A DNA stretch of 30,465 nt from CAYLNK01 sp964384675 (GTDB lineage: Bacteria > Acidobacteriota > Thermoanaerobaculia > UBA5066), in NCBI GenBank assembly GCA_964384675.1, contig CAYLNK010000041.1, positions 1 through 30,465 on the forward strand, written 5' to 3'. A program made the translations under genes and the position numbers. Shown here one piece after another: positions 7,170 through 14,493 of the stretch. Below the pieces are notes generated by a model. It made no database searches. It saw only the letters and a program-made list of their open reading frames with translations, and had not been told where the DNA came from. Each line of letters opens with the position of its first letter. The first letter of the stretch is position 1.

Positions 7170-9976
7170 GACGCGTCGCGCCGCTCCTGGCGCTCCTCTT
7201 CCTGGCGTTCGATCCGGCGCGCTCGCGTGCGGCGGAGTACGAGAGGCTCGCCGGGCGTCGCGTCACCGTACTTTCCTTCCGCGGGGACGCGCCGCTCGAG
7301 ACCGCGGCCCTGGCGCGGCTGACCGAGATGCAGCCCGGCGCGATGCTGGCCCGCGCCGCCGTCGCCACCTCGCTCCGGAACCTGTACGCCACCCGGCTCT
7401 TCTCCGACCTCGCGGTCGAGGCCGCGCCCGACGGCGACGGCGTGGCGGTCGTGGTCGTCTACTCGCGGGCGGCCCGCATCACGCGTCTCGAGGTGCGGGG
7501 AGCGCCCGTCGGCACCGGGACCGTCCTCGACGCCACGGGCCTCTTCGCCGGGGACCCGTGGGGGACCGAGGAGGCCGAGCAATCGGTGAAGCGGGTGACC
7601 CGCCTCCTGAACGACCGGGGCTATCGCCGCGCCCGTGTGCAGGCCGTCGTCGGCCCCGGCGCAGACGACACGTCGGTCGACGTGCGGCTCGACGTAGCGG
7701 CAGGACCCCGCTCGAGCGTCGGCGCCCCGGCGTTCAACGGGTCGACCGACCCCCTGCGGCCCGCCGACCTCGCGCGAGCCGCGCGGCTGAAGGCGGGGCG
7801 TCCGTTCCAGGAGAGCCGGGCCCGCGCCGCGGCGGAACGGATCGAGGCCGCGTACCGGGAAGCCGGCTACGCCCGCGCCGAGGTCCGGTACGCCGGCGAG
7901 CGCGACGACGAGACGACGAACGTCGTGACACCCGTCTACTCGGTCTACGTCGGATCCCGGATCGTCCTCCGGGTGGACGGGGCGGCCGAGTCCGAGGTGC
8001 GGAAGCACCCGGAGTCCCCCTGGGCGAAGGGGGAGCCACCCGATGCCGAGACGGTGCGGCGCTTCGCCGAGGCGCTTCGCCGGACCTATCAGGAGAAGGG
8101 CTACGCCCGAGCCCGGGTCGACACCGAATTCCGGATCGAGGCGGGCGAGGAGACCGTGACCTTCCGGATCGCGAAGGGAGACCGCTTCAGCATCTCCGCC
8201 GTACGGCTCGAGGGGGCGGGGGCGGTCCCCCGGCGCGTGCTCGTGGGCGCCGTGGGCACGACCCCGAGGGGTCTCCTTTCGACCGGACGCCTCGTCGACC
8301 GACAGCTGGAGCGCGACCGCGAGTCGATCGCCGGCCTCTATCGGCTGCACGGGCTCCCCGAGGGCCGGGTGGCCGCGGCCCTGGTGACCGACGGCCGGGC
8401 TCCGTTCACGCTCGACGTGACGCTGCAGGTGGAGGAGGGGAGGCCGGCCGTCGTCTCGTCGGTGTCGATCGAAGGCTGCGGCGCGATCGCCGAGGACGAG
8501 CTGCGTGCCCGCCTCACGGTGACGCCGGGCCGACGGCTCTCGCCCGCCGACCTGGAGGCGGACCTCGCGTCCCTCCGGGGCCTCTACTCGGAGCGGGGGT
8601 TCGTGGACGCGCGCCTCGACGTCGCCGCGAGCCCGCGGGCGCCGGAGGTCGAGGGCGGGCCGATCCTCCACGACGTCGTCTTCAGCGTGAGCGAGGGGGA
8701 GCCGACGTTCTTCGGGAAGACCGTGATCCGCGGGAACCGGGGGACCCACGCGCGGGTGATCGAACGGGAGCTGGCGTATCGGGAGGGGGACCCGCTCTCG
8801 TACGGCAAGCTGATCGAGACCCAGCAGAACCTGGCCCGGCTCGGCGTCTTCGGGCGCGTGGAGCTCACGACGTTCGGACGCGATCCGGAGACGCGATCCC
8901 GGACCGCCCTCCTCTCGGTCTCGGAGGGGAAGCCCTGGAGCCTCGTCTATGGGCTCGGCGCCGAGTACAGCCCGGGAGCCGACTCCGGGAAGCTGAGCCC
9001 GCGGCTCTCCTTCGGAGCGTCGTACAACAACCTTCTCGGCCGCGCGCTCTACGCCGGGCTCGAGGCCCGGTACTCGCGGCGCGACACGCGCCTCCTGGTG
9101 ACGCTCCGGGAGCGGGCGCTCTTCGACTGGCGGCTGCCGGTGTCGCTCACCGTCTTCAACGCCGAGGAGCAGCGCTCGTCCTTCGACGTGGCCCGTCGCG
9201 GCGCCTTCCTCGACGCCGAGCGCCGGCTCGGGAAGAACGTCAAGTCGGTCTTCCGATACCAGTACGAGATCGTCGATCCCTCTCCGAAGGGGGACGACTC
9301 GATCCTCTCCGAGCTCGAGCGGGAGAACCAGCAGATCGCGATCTCCTCGCTCGGGGCCAACGTCACCCTGGACACGCGGGACGACGTGGCCGACCCGAAG
9401 AGCGGGGTGCTCGTCGCGTCCGAGGTCAAGTGGGCGTTCCCCCTCGTCTCGGCCGACGCGCAGTTCGTGAAGGGCTTCCTGCAGGCCTCGCTCTACCGGC
9501 CCTTCAGAGGGACGACGCTCGTCTTCAGCGCCCGCGGCGGGGTCATCGAGCCCTTCACCACCTGCGGCCCGGAGACCGGACCCACCTGCCCGCCGAACCT
9601 CCAGATCCCGATCGCCGAGAGGTTCTTCGGCGGCGGCCGCTCCAGCCACCGGGCGTTCCCCCTGGACGACCTCGGTATCGAGGGGGAGTCCCTGAAGGAC
9701 GGCAAGGGGATCGGCGGCAGCGGGATCCTGATCGGGAACGTCGAGTGGCGGACGCCGCTCTACGGGGACCTGGGGCTGTCGCTCTTCGTCGATGCCGGGA
9801 ACGTCTGGGGCGACTACCGGAAGCTCTCTCTCTCCGAGCTCCGGGTCGGGGCCGGGGTCGGGCTCCACTACCTCACACCGGTCGGTCCCCTGCGCGTGGA
9901 GTACGGGCGCAAGCTGGACCGGAAGGCCGGTGAGAGCCTCGGAGAGTTCTCCTTCTCGATCGGCTATCCGTTCTAA
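7166..9976 (+). CDS. tamA: Omp85-family outer-membrane assembly protein (TamA/BamA-like) with about seven POTRA repeats
   Basis: A 936-residue outer-membrane protein. A signal peptide is visible (about 1-23: basic start, hydrophobic core, ending near SRAAE). It is followed by about seven POTRA-like repeats, judged from recurring strand-helix-helix-strand units, at roughly 24-102, 104-180, 181-265, 266-339, 340-426, 427-511 and 512-589. Characteristic helix pieces such as LYRLHG, LYSERGF and NLARLGVFG recur. The C-terminal 350 residues form the beta barrel: FGGGRSSHRAFP near 820 is the loop-6 RGF-like motif region, and the protein ends in Phe (FSFSIGYPF), the outer-membrane beta-signal. TamA has three POTRAs and BamA five, so the paralogue name is uncertain. 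Direct coupling to tamB (ATGA overlap) favours a TamA-like role. Confidence 0.9.
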   Translation: MRRVAPLLALLFLAFDPARSRAAEYERLAGRRVTVLSFRGDAPLETAALARLTEMQPGAMLARAAVATSLRNLYATRLFSDLAVEAAPDGDGVAVVVVYSRAARITRLEVRGAPVGTGTVLDATGLFAGDPWGTEEAEQSVKRVTRLLNDRGYRRARVQAVVGPGADDTSVDVRLDVAAGPRSSVGAPAFNGSTDPLRPADLARAARLKAGRPFQESRARAAAERIEAAYREAGYARAEVRYAGERDDETTNVVTPVYSVYVGSRIVLRVDGAAESEVRKHPESPWAKGEPPDAETVRRFAEALRRTYQEKGYARARVDTEFRIEAGEETVTFRIAKGDRFSISAVRLEGAGAVPRRVLVGAVGTTPRGLLSTGRLVDRQLERDRESIAGLYRLHGLPEGRVAAALVTDGRAPFTLDVTLQVEEGRPAVVSSVSIEGCGAIAEDELRARLTVTPGRRLSPADLEADLASLRGLYSERGFVDARLDVAASPRAPEVEGGPILHDVVFSVSEGEPTFFGKTVIRGNRGTHARVIERELAYREGDPLSYGKLIETQQNLARLGVFGRVELTTFGRDPETRSRTALLSVSEGKPWSLVYGLGAEYSPGADSGKLSPRLSFGASYNNLLGRALYAGLEARYSRRDTRLLVTLRERALFDWRLPVSLTVFNAEEQRSSFDVARRGAFLDAERRLGKNVKSVFRYQYEIVDPSPKGDDSILSELERENQQIAISSLGANVTLDTRDDVADPKSGVLVASEVKWAFPLVSADAQFVKGFLQASLYRPFRGTTLVFSARGGVIEPFTTCGPETGPTCPPNLQIPIAERFFGGGRSSHRAFPLDDLGIEGESLKDGKGIGGSGILIGNVEWRTPLYGDLGLSLFVDAGNVWGDYRKLSLSELRVGAGVGLHYLTPVGPLRVEYGRKLDRKAGESLGEFSFSIGYPF

Positions 9977-9998
9977 ACTTCCTCGATCGGGAGGGCCC

Positions 9999-11375
9999 AT
10001 GCCGCGTTTCACGGTGCTGGAGACCTCTGCTCTCTTCTCGAACCGGATCAAGTACGACTACCTGTTCGAGATGGAGATGTGGCTCAAGGCGATCGAGCGG
10101 TTCTTCGTGCTCGACTACGTGCCGCTCTCCCCGTTCGAACGCTCGCACGCCTCCCTGAAGAACTACGTCGAGGAGGTGGCCGCCGTCCGCTCCGGCGTCG
10201 CGCACCTGGCGCTCCTGACGACCCACCTGCTGGGCGAGGGGAAGGAGGACCTGGCGTCGTTCCTTCTCTACCTGGACAGCCAGGTCGCGCGTCAGGGAAC
10301 GAACGCCCCGGGGCCGCGCCGTCCCGGCAGCGCCGAGACCGAGCTCGCGCTGGTGATCGAGAAGCTGGACGACTTCTCGAAGATCCTCGACGAGCTGTCG
10401 CGGGCCCCGTTCCTGCCCCTCCAGATCTACCTCTCGCTCGGACGGATCGTCGTCGGCACCCTGAAGCAGGACCCGAACCTGGGTGTCCTCTTCCGCGAGA
10501 ACCTGCGTCCCGTGCTCGATCGGGCCTCCAAGCAGTCTCTGCAGCGGGTCCTCGCCACAGTCTCCGAGCCGGCTCAGAAGGGGGCGCTCGCCGCCCTCTT
10601 CGCCGGTCTCTTCAAGTCGCTCCGGTACACGGAGATCATCCGGGACTCGATCTCCTCTCCCGCGACCGCCAAGCGGGCCCTCCTCGTCTTCAGCCTCATC
10701 AAGGGAGAGGGGGACGCCCTCTGCCACTTCATCAAGAAGCGGCTCCTGCCGCGGTTCCCGGAGGAGTCGCCGGTCGGGGAGGGGCTCGAGCGCCTCGTCT
10801 TCTCGATGGAGATGGAGGTCCGGAAGGTGATGGAGGTGGAGCTGGTCGACGTCGTCCTGATGAAGGACCCGAAGCTGATCTTCGCCCGCATGGAGGACGC
10901 CTCCGGGATCCTCCGGGACCTCTTCCAGCAGAGCATCATCGGCCTGGCCGAGACGTTCAACGCCGAGGTGGACGGCAAGGTCCTCTTCCCCGACTACCGG
11001 ACGCGTCTGGAGCAGAGCCTGAAGCTGCGCGAGGACCTCTGGACGCTCGTCCAGCAGACGAACGCCTTCCTGAAGCTCCCCGAGAAGCGGCTCCTGCGCG
11101 ATCTCGTCTCCGAGCTCGACTCCTTCCGCCGCGGCTCCATGCGCTACCTGATGTTCAAGGACTGGTCGCTCTTCGAGCGCTTCCACGCCGGGTTCTCGAG
11201 GGAGCGCCCCCCGAAGGCCTTCCTCCCCGCGGCCCACCAGTTCGACGTCTTCCTCCGGACCCTGATCCGCGAGATCGGGAAACGTTCGGTCCTCGTCGGA
11301 CACCCCTTCAAGCCGACGGGGAAGGGGCTCGACGCTCCGGCGGCCGCGCCCGGGGACTCGACCCGCTACAATTGA
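9999..11375 (+). CDS. Conserved-looking all-helical protein of unknown function
   Basis: A 458-residue protein I do not recognise. It has no signal peptide and no hydrophobic run long enough for a membrane span. It is rich in Leu, Glu, Lys and Arg in amphipathic patterns, so a mostly alpha-helical cytosolic protein is likely, possibly built of helical repeats. Notable stretches are the aromatic N-terminus with NRIKYDYLFEMEMWLKAIERFF, two Ser/Ala-Thr-rich turns, and a Lys/Arg-rich helix near the end. There are few cysteines and no zinc or nucleotide-binding motif. The ATG at 9999 has a clear ribosome site (GGGAGG, 9989-9994). It lies 22 bases after the Omp85 gene and before ribBA, so it may be transcribed with the TamBA pair. 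Codon use matches the neighbours. Confidence 0.85.
   Translation: MPRFTVLETSALFSNRIKYDYLFEMEMWLKAIERFFVLDYVPLSPFERSHASLKNYVEEVAAVRSGVAHLALLTTHLLGEGKEDLASFLLYLDSQVARQGTNAPGPRRPGSAETELALVIEKLDDFSKILDELSRAPFLPLQIYLSLGRIVVGTLKQDPNLGVLFRENLRPVLDRASKQSLQRVLATVSEPAQKGALAALFAGLFKSLRYTEIIRDSISSPATAKRALLVFSLIKGEGDALCHFIKKRLLPRFPEESPVGEGLERLVFSMEMEVRKVMEVELVDVVLMKDPKLIFARMEDASGILRDLFQQSIIGLAETFNAEVDGKVLFPDYRTRLEQSLKLREDLWTLVQQTNAFLKLPEKRLLRDLVSELDSFRRGSMRYLMFKDWSLFERFHAGFSRERPPKAFLPAAHQFDVFLRTLIREIGKRSVLVGHPFKPTGKGLDAPAAAPGDSTRYN
11367..11372 (+). promoter_or_regulatory. Candidate -10 box (TACAAT) upstream of ribBA
   Basis: TACAAT matches five of six bases of the sigma-70 -10 consensus in an otherwise GC-rich stretch. 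It overlaps the end of the preceding gene. It would place a start site about 40 bases before the ribBA GTG. No good -35 hexamer is visible. Confidence 0.35.
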
Positions 11376-11380
11376 GGCCG

Positions 11381-11398
11381 GGACCCCGTCCGGGGTCC
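11381..11398 (+). terminator. Hairpin between the unknown gene and ribBA
   Basis: GGACCCC and GGGGTCC form a perfect seven-base-pair stem with a four-base loop. It sits just after the stop at 11375 and before the ribBA ribosome site (GGAGGA, 11406-11411). There is no following T run, so it could be a weak terminator or a structure in the ribBA leader. I see nothing resembling the conserved FMN riboswitch. Confidence 0.45.
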
Positions 11399-11417
11399 GT
11401 CAGCCGGAGGACATCAC

Positions 11418-12620
11418 GTGGGTTTCGTCTCGGTCTCGGAAGCCGCCTCGGTCTATCGCCAGGGGAAGCTCGTCATCATCGTGGACGACGAGGATCGTGA
11501 GAACGAGGGAGACCTCTGTCTCGCCGCGGAGCACGTCACGCCGGAGGCGATCAACTTCATGGCCCGCGAGGGCCGCGGTCTCGTCTGCGTCTCGCTGACC
11601 GAGGAGCGGTGCGACGAGCTGGAGCTCCACCCGATGGTGGAGCAGAACACGTCGAACTACGGGACCGCGTTCACCGTGTCGGTCGAGGCGCGTGGGAAGA
11701 CGACGACCGGCATCTCCGCCCAGGATCGCGCGGTGACCGTGCGGACCCTGGTCGACCCTCGGACCAAGCCGCACGACCTGCTGCGTCCCGGGCATACCTT
11801 CCCGCTGCGGGCCAAGAAGGGCGGTGTCCTCAAGCGCGCCGGACAGACCGAGGCGTCGGTGGACCTCGCCCGCGTCGCCGGGCTCACGCCGGCCGCGGTG
11901 ATCTGCGAGATCATGAACGAGGACGGGACGATGGCCCGGGTGCCCGACCTTCTCCCGTTCTCCGAGAAGCACGGCATCCCGATCGTCTCGGTCGCCGACC
12001 TGATCCGCTACCGGATGCGGACCGAGCGCCTGGTGCAGCGCGTCGCGGCCCCCCACCTGCCGACTCGCTTCGGCGAGTTCCAGATCGTGGCGTTTCGCTC
12101 CGACGTGACCCAGGAGGAGCACATCGCCCTCGTGAAGGGGGAGCCGAGCGAGGACCGCCCCACGCTGGTGCGTGTCCACTCGTCGTGCCTCACCGGCGAC
12201 GTCTTCGGCTCCGCCCGCTGCGACTGCGGGGCGCAGCTCCAGCTGGCCCTCGAGATGATCGAGCGGGAGGGGCGCGGCGTCCTCCTCTACCTCCTCCAGG
12301 AAGGGCGCGGCATCGGGCTCCTCAACAAGCTGCGGGCCTACGAGCTGCAGGAGCAGGGGCTGGACACCGTCGCCGCGAACGAGAAGCTCGGCTTCGCCCC
12401 CGACGTGCGGGACTACGGCATCGGCTGCCAGATCCTGAGGGACCTGGGCGTCAAGAAGATGCGCCTCATGACGAACAACCCGTCCAAGTACGTGGCGATC
12501 GACGGCTACGGCCTCGAGATCGTCGAGCGTGTCCCGCTCGAGATCGCCCCCACGGACGAGACCCGCGACTACCTGACGGCCAAGAAGGCCAAGATGGGCC
12601 ACATCCTCAAGCTCGTCTAG
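11418..12620 (+). CDS. ribBA: Bifunctional riboflavin enzyme RibBA (DHBP synthase / GTP cyclohydrolase II)
   Basis: A 400-residue fusion for the two entry steps of riboflavin synthesis. The N-terminal DHBP synthase half (1-~205) turns ribulose 5-phosphate into dihydroxybutanone phosphate; it shows the acidic metal/substrate loop DDEDRENEGD (23-32), TTGISAQDRA, and CEIMNEDGTMAR (163-174). The C-terminal GTP cyclohydrolase II half has zinc cysteines 257, 268 and 270 (SSCLTGDVFGSARCDC), QEGRGIGL, and the MTNNPSKY segment. One oddity: the usual GHTEA motif, whose His is described as a metal ligand in DHBP synthases, reads GQTEA here (Gln143). The GTG start has a GGAGGA ribosome site seven bases upstream. 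Length is normal for RibBA. Confidence 0.95.
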   Translation: MGFVSVSEAASVYRQGKLVIIVDDEDRENEGDLCLAAEHVTPEAINFMAREGRGLVCVSLTEERCDELELHPMVEQNTSNYGTAFTVSVEARGKTTTGISAQDRAVTVRTLVDPRTKPHDLLRPGHTFPLRAKKGGVLKRAGQTEASVDLARVAGLTPAAVICEIMNEDGTMARVPDLLPFSEKHGIPIVSVADLIRYRMRTERLVQRVAAPHLPTRFGEFQIVAFRSDVTQEEHIALVKGEPSEDRPTLVRVHSSCLTGDVFGSARCDCGAQLQLALEMIEREGRGVLLYLLQEGRGIGLLNKLRAYELQEQGLDTVAANEKLGFAPDVRDYGIGCQILRDLGVKKMRLMTNNPSKYVAIDGYGLEIVERVPLEIAPTDETRDYLTAKKAKMGHILKLV

Positions 12621-12623
12621 GGC

Positions 12624-12651
12624 TCGGGGTCAGGTCCCTGATTTCTACTTT
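12624..12651. repeat. Possible REP-like element fragment at a convergent gene end
   Basis: GGGGTCAGGTCC followed by TGATTTCTACTTT is strikingly AT-richer than its surroundings and overlaps the stop codon of the minus-strand glycosyltransferase. From memory it resembles the recurring GGGGTCAGGTC-type repeats linked to REP-associated tyrosine transposases in many environmental genomes. It occurs once in the window. The identification is from recollection only. Confidence 0.35.
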
Positions 12652-13319
12652 AGCTGCTTTCGATACTCCCGGGCCAGGGTCTCCGGGTCGATCCCCTTCC
12701 GGAACCGCCACAGGATCCTCCAGTTCATCAGCACCGTGCGGAGCACTCCCCGTTCGAGGTAGCGGCGCGGTGAGGTGAGGACGGGGAGCGGCAGGAGCGC
12801 CATCCGTCCGTGGTCCCGCAGCCGCCGGGCGAGGTCCACGTCCTCGAGGAGCGGCCAGGGACGGTGGCCTCCCACGGCGCGATAGGCGTCGGCCGTCGCG
12901 AAGAGCGCCTGGTCCCCGTACGGGACCCGCGTCCACGCGGTCCTCAGGTTCGCCCAGAAGGCGACCCACGCCATCCGTCCGCCCCCGCCCGAGAAGCGGA
13001 GGCGGAACGCGCCCGCGGCGGCGCCGGCCTCGACCGCGTCCGATACCGCGGTCGCCCAGGTCTCGGGCAGGAGCGTGTCGGCGTGGAGGAACAGGAGGAT
13101 CGCTCCCCGCGCCACGGCCGCCGCGGCGCCGAGACGTGCCCCGCGCGCTCCGTCAGGGGTGAGGATCCGCGCCCCGAAATCGCGGTAGGCGTTCAAGGTC
13201 GCGGGCGCGGTGGCCGCGTCGGCGGCCACGATCGTCTCGACACCGGGGCGTCGCAGGCGCTCCAGGAACTCGGAGGCCGGCGGCGCCTCCCCTCGGACGG
13301 GCACGATCACGCTGATCAC
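12645..13319 (-). CDS. Family-2-type glycosyltransferase (TIGR04283-like)
   Basis: A 224-residue putative glycosyltransferase. It starts with the GT-A strand ISVIVPVRG and carries GAILLFLHADTLLPE (about 72-86), GAFRLRF, PYGDQALF (133-140) and PLLEDVDLARRLR (156-168), the pattern of the TIGR04283 family (rSAM/selenodomain-associated transferase 2). The usual DGGSxDGT segment after the second strand is replaced by AADAATAPAT, so the nucleotide-sugar site is divergent and the donor unknown. A GTG at 13319 gives the compact family-like N-terminus; a GTG at 13379 would add a Pro/Gly-rich 20-residue tail and is less likely. No ribosome site decides this. The gene is isolated on the minus strand, convergent with ribBA and divergent from mobA. 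Its last codons run into a possible repeat fragment. Confidence 0.75.
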   Translation of the reverse strand: MISVIVPVRGEAPPASEFLERLRRPGVETIVAADAATAPATLNAYRDFGARILTPDGARGARLGAAAAVARGAILLFLHADTLLPETWATAVSDAVEAGAAAGAFRLRFSGGGGRMAWVAFWANLRTAWTRVPYGDQALFATADAYRAVGGHRPWPLLEDVDLARRLRDHGRMALLPLPVLTSPRRYLERGVLRTVLMNWRILWRFRKGIDPETLAREYRKQLK

Positions 13320-13399
13320 GGGTGCGCGGATGTTACTTGGGGTCGCTGCGGGACCCGGCGGCTCGGGGCCGCGGGGCACGGCGTACCATCTGCCGCACG

Positions 13400-14011
13400 A
13401 TGTCGTTCGGGTTCGTGCTCGTCGGCGGGCGGTCGTCGCGGATGGGGCGCGACAAGGCCCTGCTCCCGTACCGTGGCCGACCGATGGCCCTCCACCAGGC
13501 CGGCAAGCTCGCCTTCGTCTGCGGCCGCGCGGCGCTCGTCGGGAAGGACCCGCGGCCCTTCGAGGGGGCCCCCTACCCGTTCGTCCTGGACGGCGCCGAG
13601 CCCCACGCGGCCGCGTTCGGCGTCCTCGCGGCGCTGTCGTGGAGCCCGGTGGACCTGAACCTGATCGTCGCGGCCGACCTGCCCCGCTGCCCCGACGCGT
13701 TCCTCGCCGCCCTGCTCGCGGCCGCGGAGGAGGCCCCCGCGGCCCCCGCCGTCGTGCCGGTGGTGGGTGGCCACGTCCAGACGCTCTGCGCCGCGTGGCG
13801 GCGGAGCGCCCTCCTGCCCGTCACGAAGCACGTCGCGGACGGGGACTACTCCCTCCGGGACATCCTCACGTCGATGGGAGCCGTCCTCGTGCCGGAGTCC
13901 GAGATCACGACCTGGCCGGGCGGCTCCCCGGAGAGCTTCTTCAATGTCAACACGCCGGAAGAGTACGAGTCGCTCGGCGACGAGACCCAGCCTTACGCAC
14001 CTCGACGCTGA
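13400..14011 (+). CDS. mobA: Molybdenum cofactor guanylyltransferase
   Basis: A 203-residue MobA-like nucleotidyltransferase, which joins GMP from GTP to molybdopterin to make the guanine dinucleotide form. The N-terminal nucleotide-binding signature LVGGRSSRMGRDKALL is at about 7-22. It is followed by a PHAAAFGVLAAL segment, the metal-binding aspartate in VAADLPRCPD, and the C-terminal FFNVNTPEEY typical of the family. Size matches E. coli MobA (about 194). The ATG at 13400 is preceded by a TACCAT sequence (13384-13389) that could serve as a -10 box, and no ribosome site is visible. It begins a run of molybdenum-cofactor genes and overlaps moaC by about 68 bases if moaC starts at its only upstream ATG. 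Confidence 0.9.
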   Translation: MSFGFVLVGGRSSRMGRDKALLPYRGRPMALHQAGKLAFVCGRAALVGKDPRPFEGAPYPFVLDGAEPHAAAFGVLAALSWSPVDLNLIVAADLPRCPDAFLAALLAAAEEAPAAPAVVPVVGGHVQTLCAAWRRSALLPVTKHVADGDYSLRDILTSMGAVLVPESEITTWPGGSPESFFNVNTPEEYESLGDETQPYAPRR

Positions 14012-14459
14012 CGGCGCCGCGCGGATGGTGGACGTCGGCGGGAAGGGGGCGACGGCCCGCACCGCGGTGGCCCGGGCGCGGGTGACGCTGGGAGCGCGCG
14101 CCTACGCCGCCCTAGACGCGTCCGAGAACGCCAAGGGGGACGCCCTCGCCGTCGCCCGCATCGCCGGGATCCAGGCCGCGAAGCGGACGTCGGAGTGGAT
14201 CCCGCTCTGCCACCCGCTCCTGTTCGACGCGGTGAGCGTCTCGTTCACCCGGGACCCCGCCGCCCACGCCGTCGAGGTGCGGGCGGAGGTGCGCGGGACC
14301 GGGAAGACCGGGTACGAGATGGAGGCGCTCGTCTCCGCCTCGGCGGCGGCGCTGGCGCTGTACGACATGTGCAAGGCGGCCGACAAGGGGATCCGGATCG
14401 GGCCGATCGAGCTGGTGTCGAAGACGGGCGGCAAGAGCGGCGATTGGTCGGCGGGGTGA
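13944..14459 (+). CDS. moaC: Cyclic pyranopterin monophosphate synthase
   Basis: A MoaC protein of up to 171 residues. With MoaA it turns GTP into cyclic pyranopterin monophosphate, the first step of molybdenum-cofactor synthesis. Family blocks are intact: SLTHLDADGAARMVDVGGK, AAKRTSEWIPLCHPL, GYEMEALVSASAAALALYD, MCKAADKG (holding the catalytic Asp and Lys region) and SKTGGKSGDW near the end. The start is uncertain. The LTHxD region belongs to all MoaC proteins, yet the only standard codon before it is ATG 13944 inside mobA, preceded by a weak GAGAG. The ATG at 14025 would delete the LTHLD segment. A 68-base overlap is long but acceptable in this compact cluster. Confidence 0.87.
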   Translation: MSTRRKSTSRSATRPSLTHLDADGAARMVDVGGKGATARTAVARARVTLGARAYAALDASENAKGDALAVARIAGIQAAKRTSEWIPLCHPLLFDAVSVSFTRDPAAHAVEVRAEVRGTGKTGYEMEALVSASAAALALYDMCKAADKGIRIGPIELVSKTGGKSGDWSAG

Positions 14460-14493
14460 TCCCCGTTCGCTCCGGACGTGAGATCCTTTCGCG

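Noticed and set aside
7130..10051. A 973-codon open frame on the minus strand opposite the Omp85 gene
   Set aside because: It is a shadow frame: it mirrors the codon periodicity of the plus-strand gene, has no domain or ribosome site, and overlaps three real genes.
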